In this document: piece by piece, positions 1-9,386 of the stretch
How positions within the stretch are numbered: the first letter of the stretch is position 1
Layout: the number at the start of each line of letters is the position of its first letter
NCBI GenBank assembly: GCA_965249895.1
Contig: CBDFNC010000003.1
Span: 124,001 to 188,000 of the forward strand
Length of the DNA stretch: 64,000 nt
From: CBDFNC01 sp965249895
Lineage (GTDB): Bacteria; Pseudomonadota; Gammaproteobacteria; Enterobacterales; CBDFNC01
Direction: 5' to 3'
Position numbers and translations under genes: made by a program
Notes under the pieces: generated by a model
What the model saw: only the letters and a program-made list of their open reading frames with translations
What the model was told of the DNA's origin: nothing
Databases searched by the model: none

Positions 1-1130
1 CCAATCAGGACCACACTAGAAATCACGACTCCAGGCCAGTGAAATAATTGCCAGAAGGGCCCCAAATAGAACCCACCAAGACTGGCGCCAGCGTAATAAA
101 ACACTAAATATACTGCGGAGGCACCGGCTTTCGCCGTGCTCGCCTGCTGGCTAACCCAGGCACTACCCGCCGCATGAGCGAGGAAAAAACCGGCACTGGT
201 TATTAATAACCCTAAAATGATCAGTGATAACGGCGCCAGTAAAGTAAGTAATAAACCAGGAAGCATCAACAGGGTTCCAAGCATCATTTGTTGTGGAAAA
301 TTTAGCCAGCGACTCAGCTTGCCACTATATGCCGACGATACGGACCCAGCCAAATAACTCAGGAACAGCAAACCCAGCAGAGAGGCGGGCAAGATATAGG
401 GGGCTTGCGATAATCTGAACCCCATATAGCTGAATTGATTAACCATAACGGCAAAATTCAGTCCCGCCATTATAAATACCGGCCATAACTTGTTATTACC
501 CAGGTGCAATTTTAATGCGGATAAAGGAGACTGTGTCGGCGCTTTACTAAAACCGCGCTGCTTGGGTAACGCAGCCATAAATATAATAGCGGCAATTAAG
601 CTGGCGCCTCCTATGTACAAAAATGCGTAGGCCCAATTGTCAGTTAGCTCGGTGATCCAGGAAGATAGCAGGCGACCCGCAATGCCCCCCAGAGAGTTAG
701 CACAAATATAGACACCTACCGCATGGGAGAAACCCGATTTAGATAACTCTTCAGCCATATAAGCAACCGCCATTGCCGGTACTCCGGCTAGCAGAATGCC
801 TTGAACCAGGCGCAGCAAAAGTAATTGCGACCATGACGGATCAAAAAAACCAATCACTAGACTCAATAACACTGCATAAATCAGAGAAAGCTTAAGCAAT
901 AACGTCCTACCCAGGCGATCAGAGAGATTGGAAAACAACAGTAAACCTATGGCCAACCCAAACGTCGCAGCCCCTAAGCTGTATCCAGACTGCTGAGCCG
1001 AAACACCGAACTCCTTGGCAATGAGAGGTAGTAAGGGTTGGGGAATATACAAATTGGCAAACACGACAAACGAAGCCAGCGCCAGAGAAAATAACACCCG
1101 GTAATAAGATGATGTGCGATATTCGATCAT
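1..1130 (-). CDS. MFS transporter, YnfM-like (3' end outside window)
   Basis: The minus strand from the ATG at 1130 translates without a stop to the window edge (about 376 residues), so the C-terminal end is missing. It is a hydrophobic major facilitator superfamily permease: the N-terminus contains FANLYIPQPLLPLIA, followed by an MFS loop motif NLSDRLGR after the second helix. This is the pattern of the YnfM/AraJ-like drug or sugar efflux branch. A LysR gene is divergently transcribed 86 bp away, the same arrangement as E. coli ynfL-ynfM, which suggests the regulator controls this exporter. Substrate cannot be read from sequence. The family call is secure; the specific YnfM assignment is moderate. 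Confidence 0.85.
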   Translation of the reverse strand, partial: MIEYRTSSYYRVLFSLALASFVVFANLYIPQPLLPLIAKEFGVSAQQSGYSLGAATFGLAIGLLLFSNLSDRLGRTLLLKLSLIYAVLLSLVIGFFDPSWSQLLLLRLVQGILLAGVPAMAVAYMAEELSKSGFSHAVGVYICANSLGGIAGRLLSSWITELTDNWAYAFLYIGGASLIAAIIFMAALPKQRGFSKAPTQSPLSALKLHLGNNKLWPVFIMAGLNFAVMVNQFSYMGFRLSQAPYILPASLLGLLFLSYLAGSVSSAYSGKLSRWLNFPQQMMLGTLLMLPGLLLTLLAPLSLIILGLLITSAGFFLAHAAGSAWVSQQASTAKAGASAVYLVFYYAGASLGGFYLGPFWQLFHWPGVVISSVVLI

Positions 1131-1216
1131 AAACTCCCCTTAATTGAATATCAGCCTACTCCTGGGTTATAAATAAATAAAATAAATCATTACTATCGAT
1201 TGGATAACGTTTGATT

Positions 1217-2110
1217 ATGGATATAAAACAACTTCGCTACTTTCAATCCGTCGCCCGGTTATCTAGCTTTACCCAAGCCGCTACTGAGTTAGGTATTGCC
1301 CAGCCCGCTGTGAGCGTGGCCATTAAAAAGCTGGAAACCGAGTTAGGCCTAAAGCTATTAAATCGAATTGATAGGCAAGTTAGCCTTACAGCTGAAGGTA
1401 AGTGTCTACTTACCCACGCCGACCGCCTGTTATCAAATTACCATGATGCATTGCTAGAAATGGGAGAGTTAAGGGGACTGGAAAAGGGTGAAGTCAGGAT
1501 TGGCATCCCCAGTATGATGGGATCTTATTTTTTTCCTCCATTGCTGATGGCCTTTAAAAATCGCTACCCCAAACTGAAAATCTCCGTCTTCGAAGGCGGA
1601 ACCCGTGAACTATTACAACAACTTAATCAGGGACGGTTGGATATAGGTATAGTGGTGGGTGATGATATAACACCTGACCTGGAAGCCAGACCTCTGCTCA
1701 AGGAAGAGATGGTTATTTGTGTGCCGGATGAACACGAATTTTCCACTCGAACTAATGTATCCGTGGAAGAATTTTTGCAACAAGACTTAGTGCTGTTTCG
1801 GTCGGGCTACTTTCACCGCGAACATATCGACAGCCTCAGCAAATTAGTCGGCACCGAACCTAAAATAGCTTTTGAAACCAACCTATTACCATTAATTAAA
1901 GCCATCGTAAGCCAAGGTTTTGCAATTACCACTATGTTACGATTCGCCATAGAAGGCGACAGCAATTTATCTGCCGTTTCCTTCAGTGACCCCATGTTCC
2001 TGGAACTCAACCTGGCCTGGAAAAAAGGCCGCTATCTGTCAAACGCTGATCAGTCATTTGTGCACTTTCTACTGGAGAACACAGGTACGCAAAAAAACCG
2101 GACAAGGTAA
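1217..2110 (+). CDS. LysR-family transcriptional regulator
   Basis: 297-residue LysR protein. Residues 1-60 form the winged helix-turn-helix (MDIKQLRYFQSVARLSSF, then AATELGIAQPAVSVAIKKLE), followed by a periplasmic-binding-like effector domain (VRIGIPSMMGSYFFPPLL). ATG 1217 is preferred over the in-frame TTG at 1211 because it gives the normal LysR N-terminus. It is divergent from the YnfM-like MFS gene, so the 86-bp AT-rich gap probably holds both promoters and the LysR operator. The inducer is unknown. LysR proteins usually activate the divergent neighbour when ligand is bound; that role here is inferred from layout. Confidence 0.88.
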   Translation: MDIKQLRYFQSVARLSSFTQAATELGIAQPAVSVAIKKLETELGLKLLNRIDRQVSLTAEGKCLLTHADRLLSNYHDALLEMGELRGLEKGEVRIGIPSMMGSYFFPPLLMAFKNRYPKLKISVFEGGTRELLQQLNQGRLDIGIVVGDDITPDLEARPLLKEEMVICVPDEHEFSTRTNVSVEEFLQQDLVLFRSGYFHREHIDSLSKLVGTEPKIAFETNLLPLIKAIVSQGFAITTMLRFAIEGDSNLSAVSFSDPMFLELNLAWKKGRYLSNADQSFVHFLLENTGTQKNRTR

Positions 2111-2159
2111 AATTGGCCCCACACCGGCAAGGAATTTTAATACCGCTTTATTTAGCCCA

Positions 2160-2292
2160 ACGATTAGCCTTTATCTACCAAGGGCAATCGCTATACACTA
2201 GCCGCCTTTGTTGTTGATGGTCAAAGACGATTAGCCTTTATCTACCAAGGGCAATCGCTATACACTAGCCGCCTTTGTTGTTGATGGTCAAA
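2160..2292. repeat. 67-bp direct tandem duplication upstream of PAP2 gene
   Basis: The segment starting ACGATTAGCC at 2160 is repeated from 2227 with a 67-bp period, and 66 positions match without a change. Each copy contains a promoter-like arrangement: TTTATC, a 16-bp spacer, then TATACA. The second copy ends 4 bp before the ATG of the PAP2 gene at 2297. The duplication therefore doubles a putative promoter directly in front of that gene. Near identity indicates a recent event. Promoter activity is inferred from hexamer similarity only. Confidence 0.9.
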
Positions 2293-2296
2293 AACT

Positions 2297-3046
2297 ATGC
2301 GCTTTATTTTACCCTTAGGCTTGTTACTTATCGCCTTCTCCTTTATTAGCTACCCGCTGAACTTATCCTGGTTTGATTTTCTACCAATGAACGACACTGT
2401 GACCCAACTACTTAACAGTTTTACTTATATCGGCTCAATGGAAGGGATCATCTTACCCATACTGATACTGGCAATACACTACGCCCCTACGGCCAGCCAA
2501 ATGGGCCGTCTATTATATTGTCTGTTACCCATTATTATTGCTGTCAGCGCTCTGGGCTGGGGGATCAAAGCGGTATTCCAGCAACCCAGACCAAATGTAG
2601 AGATGTTAGCAGAAATGAAAATGCTGCCCCTTAATTTTTATGCTTTTTCCGAGGAAGAAAAACACGAACTGATGGTTAAGGGGCTGAAACAGGCAACCAA
2701 TTTACCCGCCCCTCTGAAAAACGTCTGGCAAGGTCAATTGGGTTATTCCTTTCCTTCCGGACACGCTCTGGTTTCAATGACAGTCGCCATTTTCTTCGCC
2801 GGCTTGTTTTTTAACGCAAAACGCAAAAAAACCGCTGTCTTGGTGTTATTTTGGGGGGTCGCCATCTGTTATTCACGGCTACTGCTGGGCGTGCACAGGC
2901 CGGAAGATGTATTTGTCGGTGCAATCATAGGCGCTTTGGCTGCCTTGTTTGCTTTACGCTGGAACAGAAATAAGGAAGCACAGGCGCAAGCCAAAGAAAA
3001 ACAACGTCAGCGCCTGGTTAAAGAGGGCTACGACAACCCCAAATAA
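2297..3046 (+). CDS. PAP2-family lipid phosphatase (PgpB-like)
   Basis: 249-residue integral membrane phosphatase. The three motifs of the type 2 phosphatidic acid phosphatase superfamily are present: KAVFQQPRP (K-x6-RP) near residue 95, PSGH near 154, and SRLLLGVHRPEDV (SR-x5-H-x3-D) near 194. About six hydrophobic segments surround them, and the C-terminus is basic and glutamine-rich. PgpB-type enzymes dephosphorylate phosphatidylglycerophosphate and undecaprenyl pyrophosphate on the periplasmic side of the inner membrane. Which substrate applies here is not readable from sequence. There is no convincing ribosome binding site just before the ATG, because the 67-bp duplication abuts it. Confidence 0.87.
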   Translation: MRFILPLGLLLIAFSFISYPLNLSWFDFLPMNDTVTQLLNSFTYIGSMEGIILPILILAIHYAPTASQMGRLLYCLLPIIIAVSALGWGIKAVFQQPRPNVEMLAEMKMLPLNFYAFSEEEKHELMVKGLKQATNLPAPLKNVWQGQLGYSFPSGHALVSMTVAIFFAGLFFNAKRKKTAVLVLFWGVAICYSRLLLGVHRPEDVFVGAIIGALAALFALRWNRNKEAQAQAKEKQRQRLVKEGYDNPK

Positions 3047-3182
3047 AAGGCAGCTAGGGGAAGCAAGGGCGCGCACGTCACAGTGATATTTGCGGCTCTT
3101 GCTGATCAATTCGTTTTCTGACATTGAGCTTAGCACCACTTTTCGCTATCCTGCGCAGCCATTTTCTAACGGAGCTCTGACT

Positions 3183-4547
3183 ATGTTTGCGGGTTTTGAC
3201 TACGGCACTTCCAATTGCGCCCTGGGTGTGATGGAAAATAATGCACCCAAGCTATTAAACTTGGGGCAGCACGGCCGCTATATGTCCTCCACCCTCTATT
3301 CTCCCAGCAGAGAGATCATAGTGGACTGGCTGGCTCAGCATATACCGGACGCCGAAGAAAAAAATCATTTCTTAAAACTCAGAGGCGCATCCCTGCAAAA
3401 AGCAAAACTGGCCCGCAATGAACTGCTGCTCGATGGTTACGATGATCAGATTTATTTCGGTCGGCAAGCCCTGGACACCTATTTGGAAGAGCCGGAAGAA
3501 GGTTACTACGTTAAATCACCGAAATCTTTTCTCGGCGCCAGTGGCTTAAACCAGGCTCAGCTGGCACTGTTCGAAGATATTGTCGGCGCCATGATGCGCC
3601 ATATCAAAATATGTGGCGAACAAAGCCTGGGTCAGGAAATTACCCAGACAGTGATCGGCAGACCGGTTAACTTTCAGGGACTGCGCGGCGAGGAAAGCAA
3701 TACTCAGGCCCTGCAGCTATTAACCAAGGCAGCCAAACGAGCCGGATATAAGCAAATCGAATTCCAGTTCGAACCCATAGCCGCTGGATTTGATTTCGAA
3801 GCCGGGTTAAACCAGGAACGCACCGTACTAGTGGTGGATATTGGTGGTGGTACTACGGACTGCTCGGTACTCAAGATGGGGCCCCAATACAGAAATCACA
3901 CCGATCGCCAACAAGACGTATTAGGTCATACTGGGGAACGTGTGGGCGGCAACGATTTTGATATTCACTTCGCCCTGCGCAGTTTAATGCCAAACCTGGG
4001 CCTGGATAGTATGCTGGTCACGGGGAAACCCGTGCCGGTAAAACCCTATTGGGATGCGGTAGCCATCAATGATGTGGGTGCACAAACCCGCTTTTACGGA
4101 TTAGCTACTCAACGTCAGTTAAAAGAGCTGATCATGGATGCTGCAAACCCTGAGCGGGTATCCCGCCTATTACGGCTACAGCAACACAAACAGAGCTACC
4201 AATTGGTCAATGCCGCAGAGCAAGGTAAAATAGCTTTATCTGAAGCAGAGGAAATTTATACTTCACTAAATTTCCTCGAAACCGGGTTAGGCCAGCAAGT
4301 AAGCCAGGCTGACTTTGCATCAGCCAACAACCCGCAGCTGGAAAATATTCGTAAACTAATGCAGGAAGCGTTAAACCAGGCCCAGTGCCGACCCGACGTA
4401 GTTTACGTCACAGGTGGCACCGCAAAATCCCCAGTGATAAAGCAATTTCTCCAGCAAGAGTTTAACCAAGTCGAAATCGTTGTGGGAGATCACTTTGGCA
4501 GTGTCGCCTCTGGCTTGACCCGCTGGGCAGAACTTTGTTTCCGTTAG
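3183..4547 (+). CDS. yegD: Hsp70-family chaperone-like protein YegD
   Basis: 454 residues, close to E. coli YegD (450). It has the actin/Hsp70 nucleotide-binding fold: phosphate-1 loop FDYGTSNCALG at residues 4-14, phosphate-2 loop VVDIGGGTTDCSVL near 217, and an adenosine-type motif VYVTGGTAKSPVI near 415. The DnaK substrate-binding domain is absent, as expected for YegD. ATG 3183 follows GGAG at 3171 and gives the family N-terminus; a longer upstream frame is not supported. YegD is a poorly characterised Hsp70 homologue. The next small ORF overlaps its 3' end, suggesting coupling. Confidence 0.9.
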   Translation: MFAGFDYGTSNCALGVMENNAPKLLNLGQHGRYMSSTLYSPSREIIVDWLAQHIPDAEEKNHFLKLRGASLQKAKLARNELLLDGYDDQIYFGRQALDTYLEEPEEGYYVKSPKSFLGASGLNQAQLALFEDIVGAMMRHIKICGEQSLGQEITQTVIGRPVNFQGLRGEESNTQALQLLTKAAKRAGYKQIEFQFEPIAAGFDFEAGLNQERTVLVVDIGGGTTDCSVLKMGPQYRNHTDRQQDVLGHTGERVGGNDFDIHFALRSLMPNLGLDSMLVTGKPVPVKPYWDAVAINDVGAQTRFYGLATQRQLKELIMDAANPERVSRLLRLQQHKQSYQLVNAAEQGKIALSEAEEIYTSLNFLETGLGQQVSQADFASANNPQLENIRKLMQEALNQAQCRPDVVYVTGGTAKSPVIKQFLQQEFNQVEIVVGDHFGSVASGLTRWAELCFR

Positions 4548-4696
4548 ACAGAAATAAGCCAGCCAACCCAGAGTTGCTTATGGAAGAGCAGCTGAGCATG
4601 GTATTTGACCCAAAAGATACGCCTGTACTAAAGCTACTTTTGAGCCGATATAAAGCCAGTAACCGCCGCGCGCTGAAATCTGAGCTTTTACCTTAA
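4535..4696 (+). CDS. Possible 53-residue protein overlapping yegD
   Basis: An open frame starting with TTG at 4535 (ATG alternative at 4580) runs to TAA at 4696. It encodes a charged peptide ending LLLSRYKASNRRALKSELLP. It overlaps the last 13 bases of yegD in another frame and the last 9 bases of the convergent usher gene. The amphipathic basic C-terminal part looks like a real small protein, not random translation, but I recognise no family. The start is uncertain because no strong ribosome binding site precedes either start; coupling to yegD termination is the likely mode if it is expressed. Confidence 0.45.
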   Translation: MFPLDRNKPANPELLMEEQLSMVFDPKDTPVLKLLLSRYKASNRRALKSELLP

Positions 4697-7600
4697 CAAC
4701 TCAGATTTCAGTTGGCTACTTTGCCGAAAATACCCTTTGTCAGCCCCGTCAATTTGATAGTTAAGACCTTCACAGGTATTGAGCTCGCCCGAAACGAAAG
4801 GTCCAGCCAAAATTGTATAAAATATCTTCTGCCTCACTGAGCGCTTAACCACCAACAATCCCTCCTCCATGACCAGATCATTTTGTGAAATGGAGGTGGT
4901 GGATCCATATGACGCAAGCTGACAAAAATAATTTTCATCACTGCTAGTCATGACTATCTCCTCTCCCAGCTGTAACAACTCCGTCAGATCTGACAATAAA
5001 TATTCTTGTTGATATCTGCTTTGCCGAAATTTTTCTGGCTCGACTAAATAAACCGCCCCAAAAGCAGGGTAATTTTGTAATAACAACACCATAGCTTCGG
5101 CTTCTTCCCTATTTTCATAGGGGCCTCCCAGTACTGTACTCATAGCCGTTTGATGATCCCGGATTATTTCCAGGTTAATGGCAGATACGGGGAGGTGTTT
5201 CATCACTTCAGCAATCGATCGTGCTTTTTTAAACACGCCTAATTGAATATAACTGGCCGTTAGCCGAAGCCATTTATTATCCACTTTCTTCAACTGTGGG
5301 TTATGCTCTACTAACTTGTCTTCCAGTAAAATGTCAGGTAACCAAATGCTGTCTCCTTTTGGCATGACCTGAATTTCACTTAAGGGTCTAACTAAGGATA
5401 AATGATGTTTGGCCAGGTATTCGGGATCAATTTCCAACTGATATTTACCCGTGGTCAGTTGACCAAAGGTAAAGTAACCGTCTATTTCCGTGGCGGTAAG
5501 AGCAACCACTTCCCCCTGCTCATTTTTTAATTTCACCCCAACACGGGGTAAAGCTTTGCTACTTTGTCCCGCGGTCAGATAGAGGGAGCCTTCCAGGTCA
5601 CTAAAAGAAACTAAAGGCACATAAATCTTAACCCGGCCTCCTGGGTGGGAGTCCACCGCGACCCTGGCAAAGCGGGGTTTTAAGAAGGGGTCTTTTATGG
5701 TTCTTTCGTCCAACTGTAACAACTGAAGATCTCTTTCCGATGCCCCCGGCAGCACCACCCTGCCAGTTTCATCGGTTATTTTACCCACCCAACTATTACT
5801 CCCCTTAAAACCCGCTCCCGCCACCATTTGTTCTCCCCTATCTGGTAAACCGTTGGCATTTTCATCCACAAAAACATTCGGCTCTAATACTCCGTTGTTT
5901 TTTCCCTGTGTGGAATGGAAATAAGGGGATTGTGCTAAATAGTCATAACCTAAAGTGCCATTGATCCCGGCAGAAACCAGCCAGCCCCCGGCATGTGTGT
6001 ATTGTGTACCCAAGCTAAAGTAGAAATTTTTGTGCCGCCAGCTGTACTCCTGTTTAAACGCCAGCTGCTGTGATAAAGCAGGCTGATAACTCAATGCTCC
6101 GGAAATATAATGACTACCGCGACTCCAGCGAACTTCACTCTGCCAGCGCTGAAACACAGGGCCATCAGTCACCTTAACGTCCAGGTTATTGGTAAATAAC
6201 CAGTGGCGAAATGGGGCAACCCAATACACATTACCTCTTGTATCCTGAAACCTGTGAATATCTGGGCTGTTAAGAGAAATGGCTAACGTGCTGCCAAACA
6301 ATCCCTGAGACAACCGAGCCTGAGCAGAGCTCTGACGCCCTCCGGTTAACAAGCGATCATAGTTGCCGGATAACTGCCAAAAGGTACTGGAAAGCCCCCA
6401 GTCCAGCGGACCGGAAGCGACTCCCCTGGAAGAAGACGTTAACTGGCGTTCAGGGACGTTTATCTGACTGATAAATTCATCGAAGTGCTTATATTCCAGG
6501 TTTATCCTGTTCACTCTGGCCAATATACCCTGATATCCTACAAATCCAGCAAGTCCCCCTATCTCATCTTTCGCGACTTCAAACTTTAGGCTGGCATTAT
6601 TCAGGGTGGATGCCAGTGAGGCCAGCAAGTAGTTGTGGGTGACATCGTGATAACTTAGCTGGTTTACCGCTAAGCCAGCAGACAACCTGTCCGTCAAACC
6701 ATAATTTAATCCAAACTTCCTGGCCATTGCTGACTGATTTTCAGCACCTTGGACAAACAGAGTTCTCTGTGGATCTTGCACCATCAGCTGCAGTTTATAA
6801 TCTCCCTGTTGTAGCAAGGTATCGTCAATACTGTAGCTTTGATAACGAGAGCTTGACTCACCCGATGGGCCAAACAGACGGACTTCGAACTGGTTCTCAC
6901 CAAAAAAAAGCTCTACATCTTCGAATCTCACCAGATTATTGGCATCTGCGCTTTTACTTCCCACAAATTGACCATTCCGATATAACTCAGCCCGCCAGCC
7001 TGGTAACACGGGCTCCTCTATGGTGATCCGGGAGTAATCGCTGTTGGAGCGGCCATAATCACGAAACAGGTTCACCCCGAGGCCTAAGCTGGATTGGTTG
7101 ATCAGGTTATCTTTATTGGTGGTAATATCACCCAGCTCATAACGCCAATATGGATAAGGAGTATCCGTGGTTTGCTTACCCAGCTCCTTAACCACTTTAA
7201 GATAAAGAAAGTCGCCGCTATTGTTTTGGTTATATCTTAATTCTGTCCCGTGATAACCCGCATCAGCATAGGCATTAAATGCGTTATTAAACGACGTTTT
7301 TCCTTTATCGGATAACTGGGCCCGCAAACTGTAGTCCACCACAGGATAGGTGAATGCCCTGTACTGGTCCCTTAGAATAAGGTCAGGTTTATAGCTATAA
7401 AGTAACGCGCTATCAGAGCTTAATGCAGCCAGCTTAGACAGGGTTATGGACGGGGAGCCGATCACGATTAACTGCTGGCTATAATCAAACTCTGCTTCGG
7501 CCTGATAAATGGCCTTAATAGCTCTTAAGTCCAGATAGATATCAAAAGTATCTTCTGACCAATACCAGCCGCTCTCCGCTTGCCCCAGTTGCAGGGAAAG

Positions 7601-7897
7601 TTCACAACCGGAAGGCAGCTTAGCCAGAATATGCTTGCTGCTGCGATCCGCATTTAAGTCCGACTCGATTATCAACGCAAACTGGGAAACCGATAACAAG
7701 ATCTGCTCATTTACCCAGACTGCATCTACGGGTTGCGCCAGGAGTCGACCGTTAACTTTAAGGGCGACAATATGACGCAGTTCTTCAGCAAAGGGAGTAA
7801 AAGCGCTGGACTCGAGTGGCGCAGGGCATTCCTCCGCCAGGCTGAGCTGAGAAAAAAGCAAAATAAATAACAGAAAAAGTGCGTGCAGCCCCTTCAT
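4688..7897 (-). CDS. Fimbrial outer-membrane usher with Carboxypeptidase-regulatory and SPOR-like C-terminal regions
   Basis: 1069 residues with a signal peptide (LFILLFSQLSLAEEC). The central part is an outer-membrane usher barrel, with usher-like RAELYRNGQFVGS near 303 and an EF-hand-like DENANGLPDRGE near 680. A Carboxypeptidase-regulatory/beta-sandwich region follows at about 772-832. Residues about 882-959 (YIQLGVFKKARSIAEVMKHL ... GGPYENREEAEAMV) have the look of a SPOR peptidoglycan-binding repeat, and a second, weaker one may end the protein. Ushers are normally 800-870 residues, so this is an extended form. It is last in an operon behind pilin and chaperone, with 8 bp separating it from the chaperone. 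Ushers thread chaperone-bound subunits through the outer membrane. Confidence 0.82.
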   Translation of the reverse strand: MKGLHALFLLFILLFSQLSLAEECPAPLESSAFTPFAEELRHIVALKVNGRLLAQPVDAVWVNEQILLSVSQFALIIESDLNADRSSKHILAKLPSGCELSLQLGQAESGWYWSEDTFDIYLDLRAIKAIYQAEAEFDYSQQLIVIGSPSITLSKLAALSSDSALLYSYKPDLILRDQYRAFTYPVVDYSLRAQLSDKGKTSFNNAFNAYADAGYHGTELRYNQNNSGDFLYLKVVKELGKQTTDTPYPYWRYELGDITTNKDNLINQSSLGLGVNLFRDYGRSNSDYSRITIEEPVLPGWRAELYRNGQFVGSKSADANNLVRFEDVELFFGENQFEVRLFGPSGESSSRYQSYSIDDTLLQQGDYKLQLMVQDPQRTLFVQGAENQSAMARKFGLNYGLTDRLSAGLAVNQLSYHDVTHNYLLASLASTLNNASLKFEVAKDEIGGLAGFVGYQGILARVNRINLEYKHFDEFISQINVPERQLTSSSRGVASGPLDWGLSSTFWQLSGNYDRLLTGGRQSSAQARLSQGLFGSTLAISLNSPDIHRFQDTRGNVYWVAPFRHWLFTNNLDVKVTDGPVFQRWQSEVRWSRGSHYISGALSYQPALSQQLAFKQEYSWRHKNFYFSLGTQYTHAGGWLVSAGINGTLGYDYLAQSPYFHSTQGKNNGVLEPNVFVDENANGLPDRGEQMVAGAGFKGSNSWVGKITDETGRVVLPGASERDLQLLQLDERTIKDPFLKPRFARVAVDSHPGGRVKIYVPLVSFSDLEGSLYLTAGQSSKALPRVGVKLKNEQGEVVALTATEIDGYFTFGQLTTGKYQLEIDPEYLAKHHLSLVRPLSEIQVMPKGDSIWLPDILLEDKLVEHNPQLKKVDNKWLRLTASYIQLGVFKKARSIAEVMKHLPVSAINLEIIRDHQTAMSTVLGGPYENREEAEAMVLLLQNYPAFGAVYLVEPEKFRQSRYQQEYLLSDLTELLQLGEEIVMTSSDENYFCQLASYGSTTSISQNDLVMEEGLLVVKRSVRQKIFYTILAGPFVSGELNTCEGLNYQIDGADKGYFRQSSQLKSELLR

Positions 7898-7905
7898 TCC
7901 CTGAG

Positions 7906-8676
7906 TTAGAGTTGAAACCTCTCCATAAGCTCTATGCTGCCCCCATAGGCAGGGTCTTCCTGATAATAAACATCAACTGAATCAGTTGGTTTACTTTGCA
8001 GTGGAATCATTACCTTGCGTTGTTTTAATGGTAAATACACAGCAATATTTTTTAATTCCCCCAGCACTTGCCCCTTATTGTCCATAACTTTATAGTGGCC
8101 ATAAATTGACCGGTTACCCGACAAGCTTTGATAAAAGCTGAGTGCAAATCCCGTCGCCAGCTTTTCTAAAGAGGCATTAACCATTCGGCTTTGCGCATGG
8201 GTGTGCCCTACCCTGACGATAAGTGGTAAATGGTAGGCAATACTAGCCGACAGGCTGACATTGGCGGTACTTTGTTCCGGTTTAGGCTCGGACGAGATCT
8301 TAAAGTAGCTACGATACTCACCAGGTGTAATCCCCGCTGATTTTTTTACTTTAAATCTGACTACTTGCTGCCCACGCGGGGGAATGGTTCCCTTTTTTGG
8401 AGAGTAGCGGATCAACTCTCTGGCCGATCTATGTTTAACCAACTCATAATCTACCGGCTGTATATTACCGTCCTCTGTCATATCCAAATGAACAATACGA
8501 GTAGAGAAGCTCACCTGTCGGTCCGTCTTATTGGAAATCACTAAATACTGAGAATTGGTTTTCTGATCGAATACCAGTCGGTTAGTCGAAGCCGAAATAT
8601 AACTCCAGGCTGAGCCGGAATGGCTTAAAATGACCAAAAGTATCATCCAGCGGGAAAACAGAAATCGTATAATCAT
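7906..8676 (-). CDS. Periplasmic fimbrial chaperone (PapD-like)
   Basis: 256 residues from ATG 8676 (GAG-type ribosome binding site 6 bp upstream; a GTG at 8700 is possible). After the signal peptide the protein has the two Ig-like domains of pilus chaperones: TNRLVFDQKTNSQYLVISNK at the start and the G1-strand segment RGQQVVRFKVKK followed by GEYRSYFKI near the middle. These chaperones donate a strand to unfolded pilin subunits and deliver them to the usher. The gene sits between the pilin-like gene (44 bp) and the usher (8 bp), so a three-gene chaperone-usher operon is clear. The specific clade is not determined. Confidence 0.83.
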   Translation of the reverse strand: MIIRFLFSRWMILLVILSHSGSAWSYISASTNRLVFDQKTNSQYLVISNKTDRQVSFSTRIVHLDMTEDGNIQPVDYELVKHRSARELIRYSPKKGTIPPRGQQVVRFKVKKSAGITPGEYRSYFKISSEPKPEQSTANVSLSASIAYHLPLIVRVGHTHAQSRMVNASLEKLATGFALSFYQSLSGNRSIYGHYKVMDNKGQVLGELKNIAVYLPLKQRKVMIPLQSKPTDSVDVYYQEDPAYGGSIELMERFQL

Positions 8677-8720
8677 AGGACTCTCAGAATAACTGTGCAC
8701 TGCCCACGGCCCAACATCGA

Positions 8721-9245
8721 CTACTGATATACCACAGCAAGAGTATAGGTCACAGTGTAACTCGTTAATGCTGTTAACAATGTATTTACTGCCATAGTTC
8801 CACCCACGGTGACGACAATATTTGCCGGTCCTGCTGTAGTGGTAAACGCCTGGCCAACCCCGTTGGCCAACGCCACGGTTGTAGTTCCGTCCGTCGCCGA
8901 GGCAGCGGGAGTAAATGTCACCTCATTACCCGCGGAGTTCGCTCCAGTTACAGTTAACAATAGGCCACTAGTGGGCTGCAGACCGGATATAGTGAACTGC
9001 CCTCCAACCTGAGTACCTAAACAAGTTCCCGATTGCTTAACCCCTGCTGTATTTATTACACAGGTACCACCAACAGTTGGCGGCATCAAACCAAAATCGA
9101 CCTGTGCATCTTCAGTGATCGTTGGGTCGGCAAACGCCTGTACTTTTGCAACGCCATTGCCGACAACGGCAAATACGCTGGGAGCACTCAAAATACAACA
9201 AGCTGCGGCAAGCGCGACTTTTACTTGAGAGAGCTTAATTTTCAT
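8721..9245 (-). CDS. DUF4402-type fimbrial subunit (candidate major pilin)
   Basis: 174 residues with an N-terminal signal peptide ending at SVFA. The mature part is rich in T, G, V and A with alternating beta-strand character, a C-x14-C pair (GTCVINT and GTCLGT), and the DUF4402-style ending VGGTMAVNTLL ... YTVTYTLAVVY. DUF4402 proteins are found beside chaperone-usher genes and are taken as pilins. ATG 9245 has AGGA 6 bp upstream. It is first in the operon with chaperone and usher, as expected for the most highly expressed subunit. No separate tip adhesin gene is seen nearby, so this may be the only subunit. Confidence 0.78.
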   Translation of the reverse strand: MKIKLSQVKVALAAACCILSAPSVFAVVGNGVAKVQAFADPTITEDAQVDFGLMPPTVGGTCVINTAGVKQSGTCLGTQVGGQFTISGLQPTSGLLLTVTGANSAGNEVTFTPAASATDGTTTVALANGVGQAFTTTAGPANIVVTVGGTMAVNTLLTALTSYTVTYTLAVVYQ

Positions 9246-9386
9246 TGCCTGTCCTTTTACTTTAAACCGACCCACTTATCGGCCTTTAATCGTTTGCTTT
9301 TGTTCAATCGTATGGCGTACAAGCCTGCTTTTCCGGAGCAAAAAAATTATTCACTTAATCAACCCATCAAGCACCCTCTCTCGCCA

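Noticed and set aside
9246..9340. c-di-GMP (GEMM) riboswitch before the pilin gene
   Set aside because: Only a 4-bp hairpin (CCGA/TCGG) is seen; the conserved GEMM core is absent.
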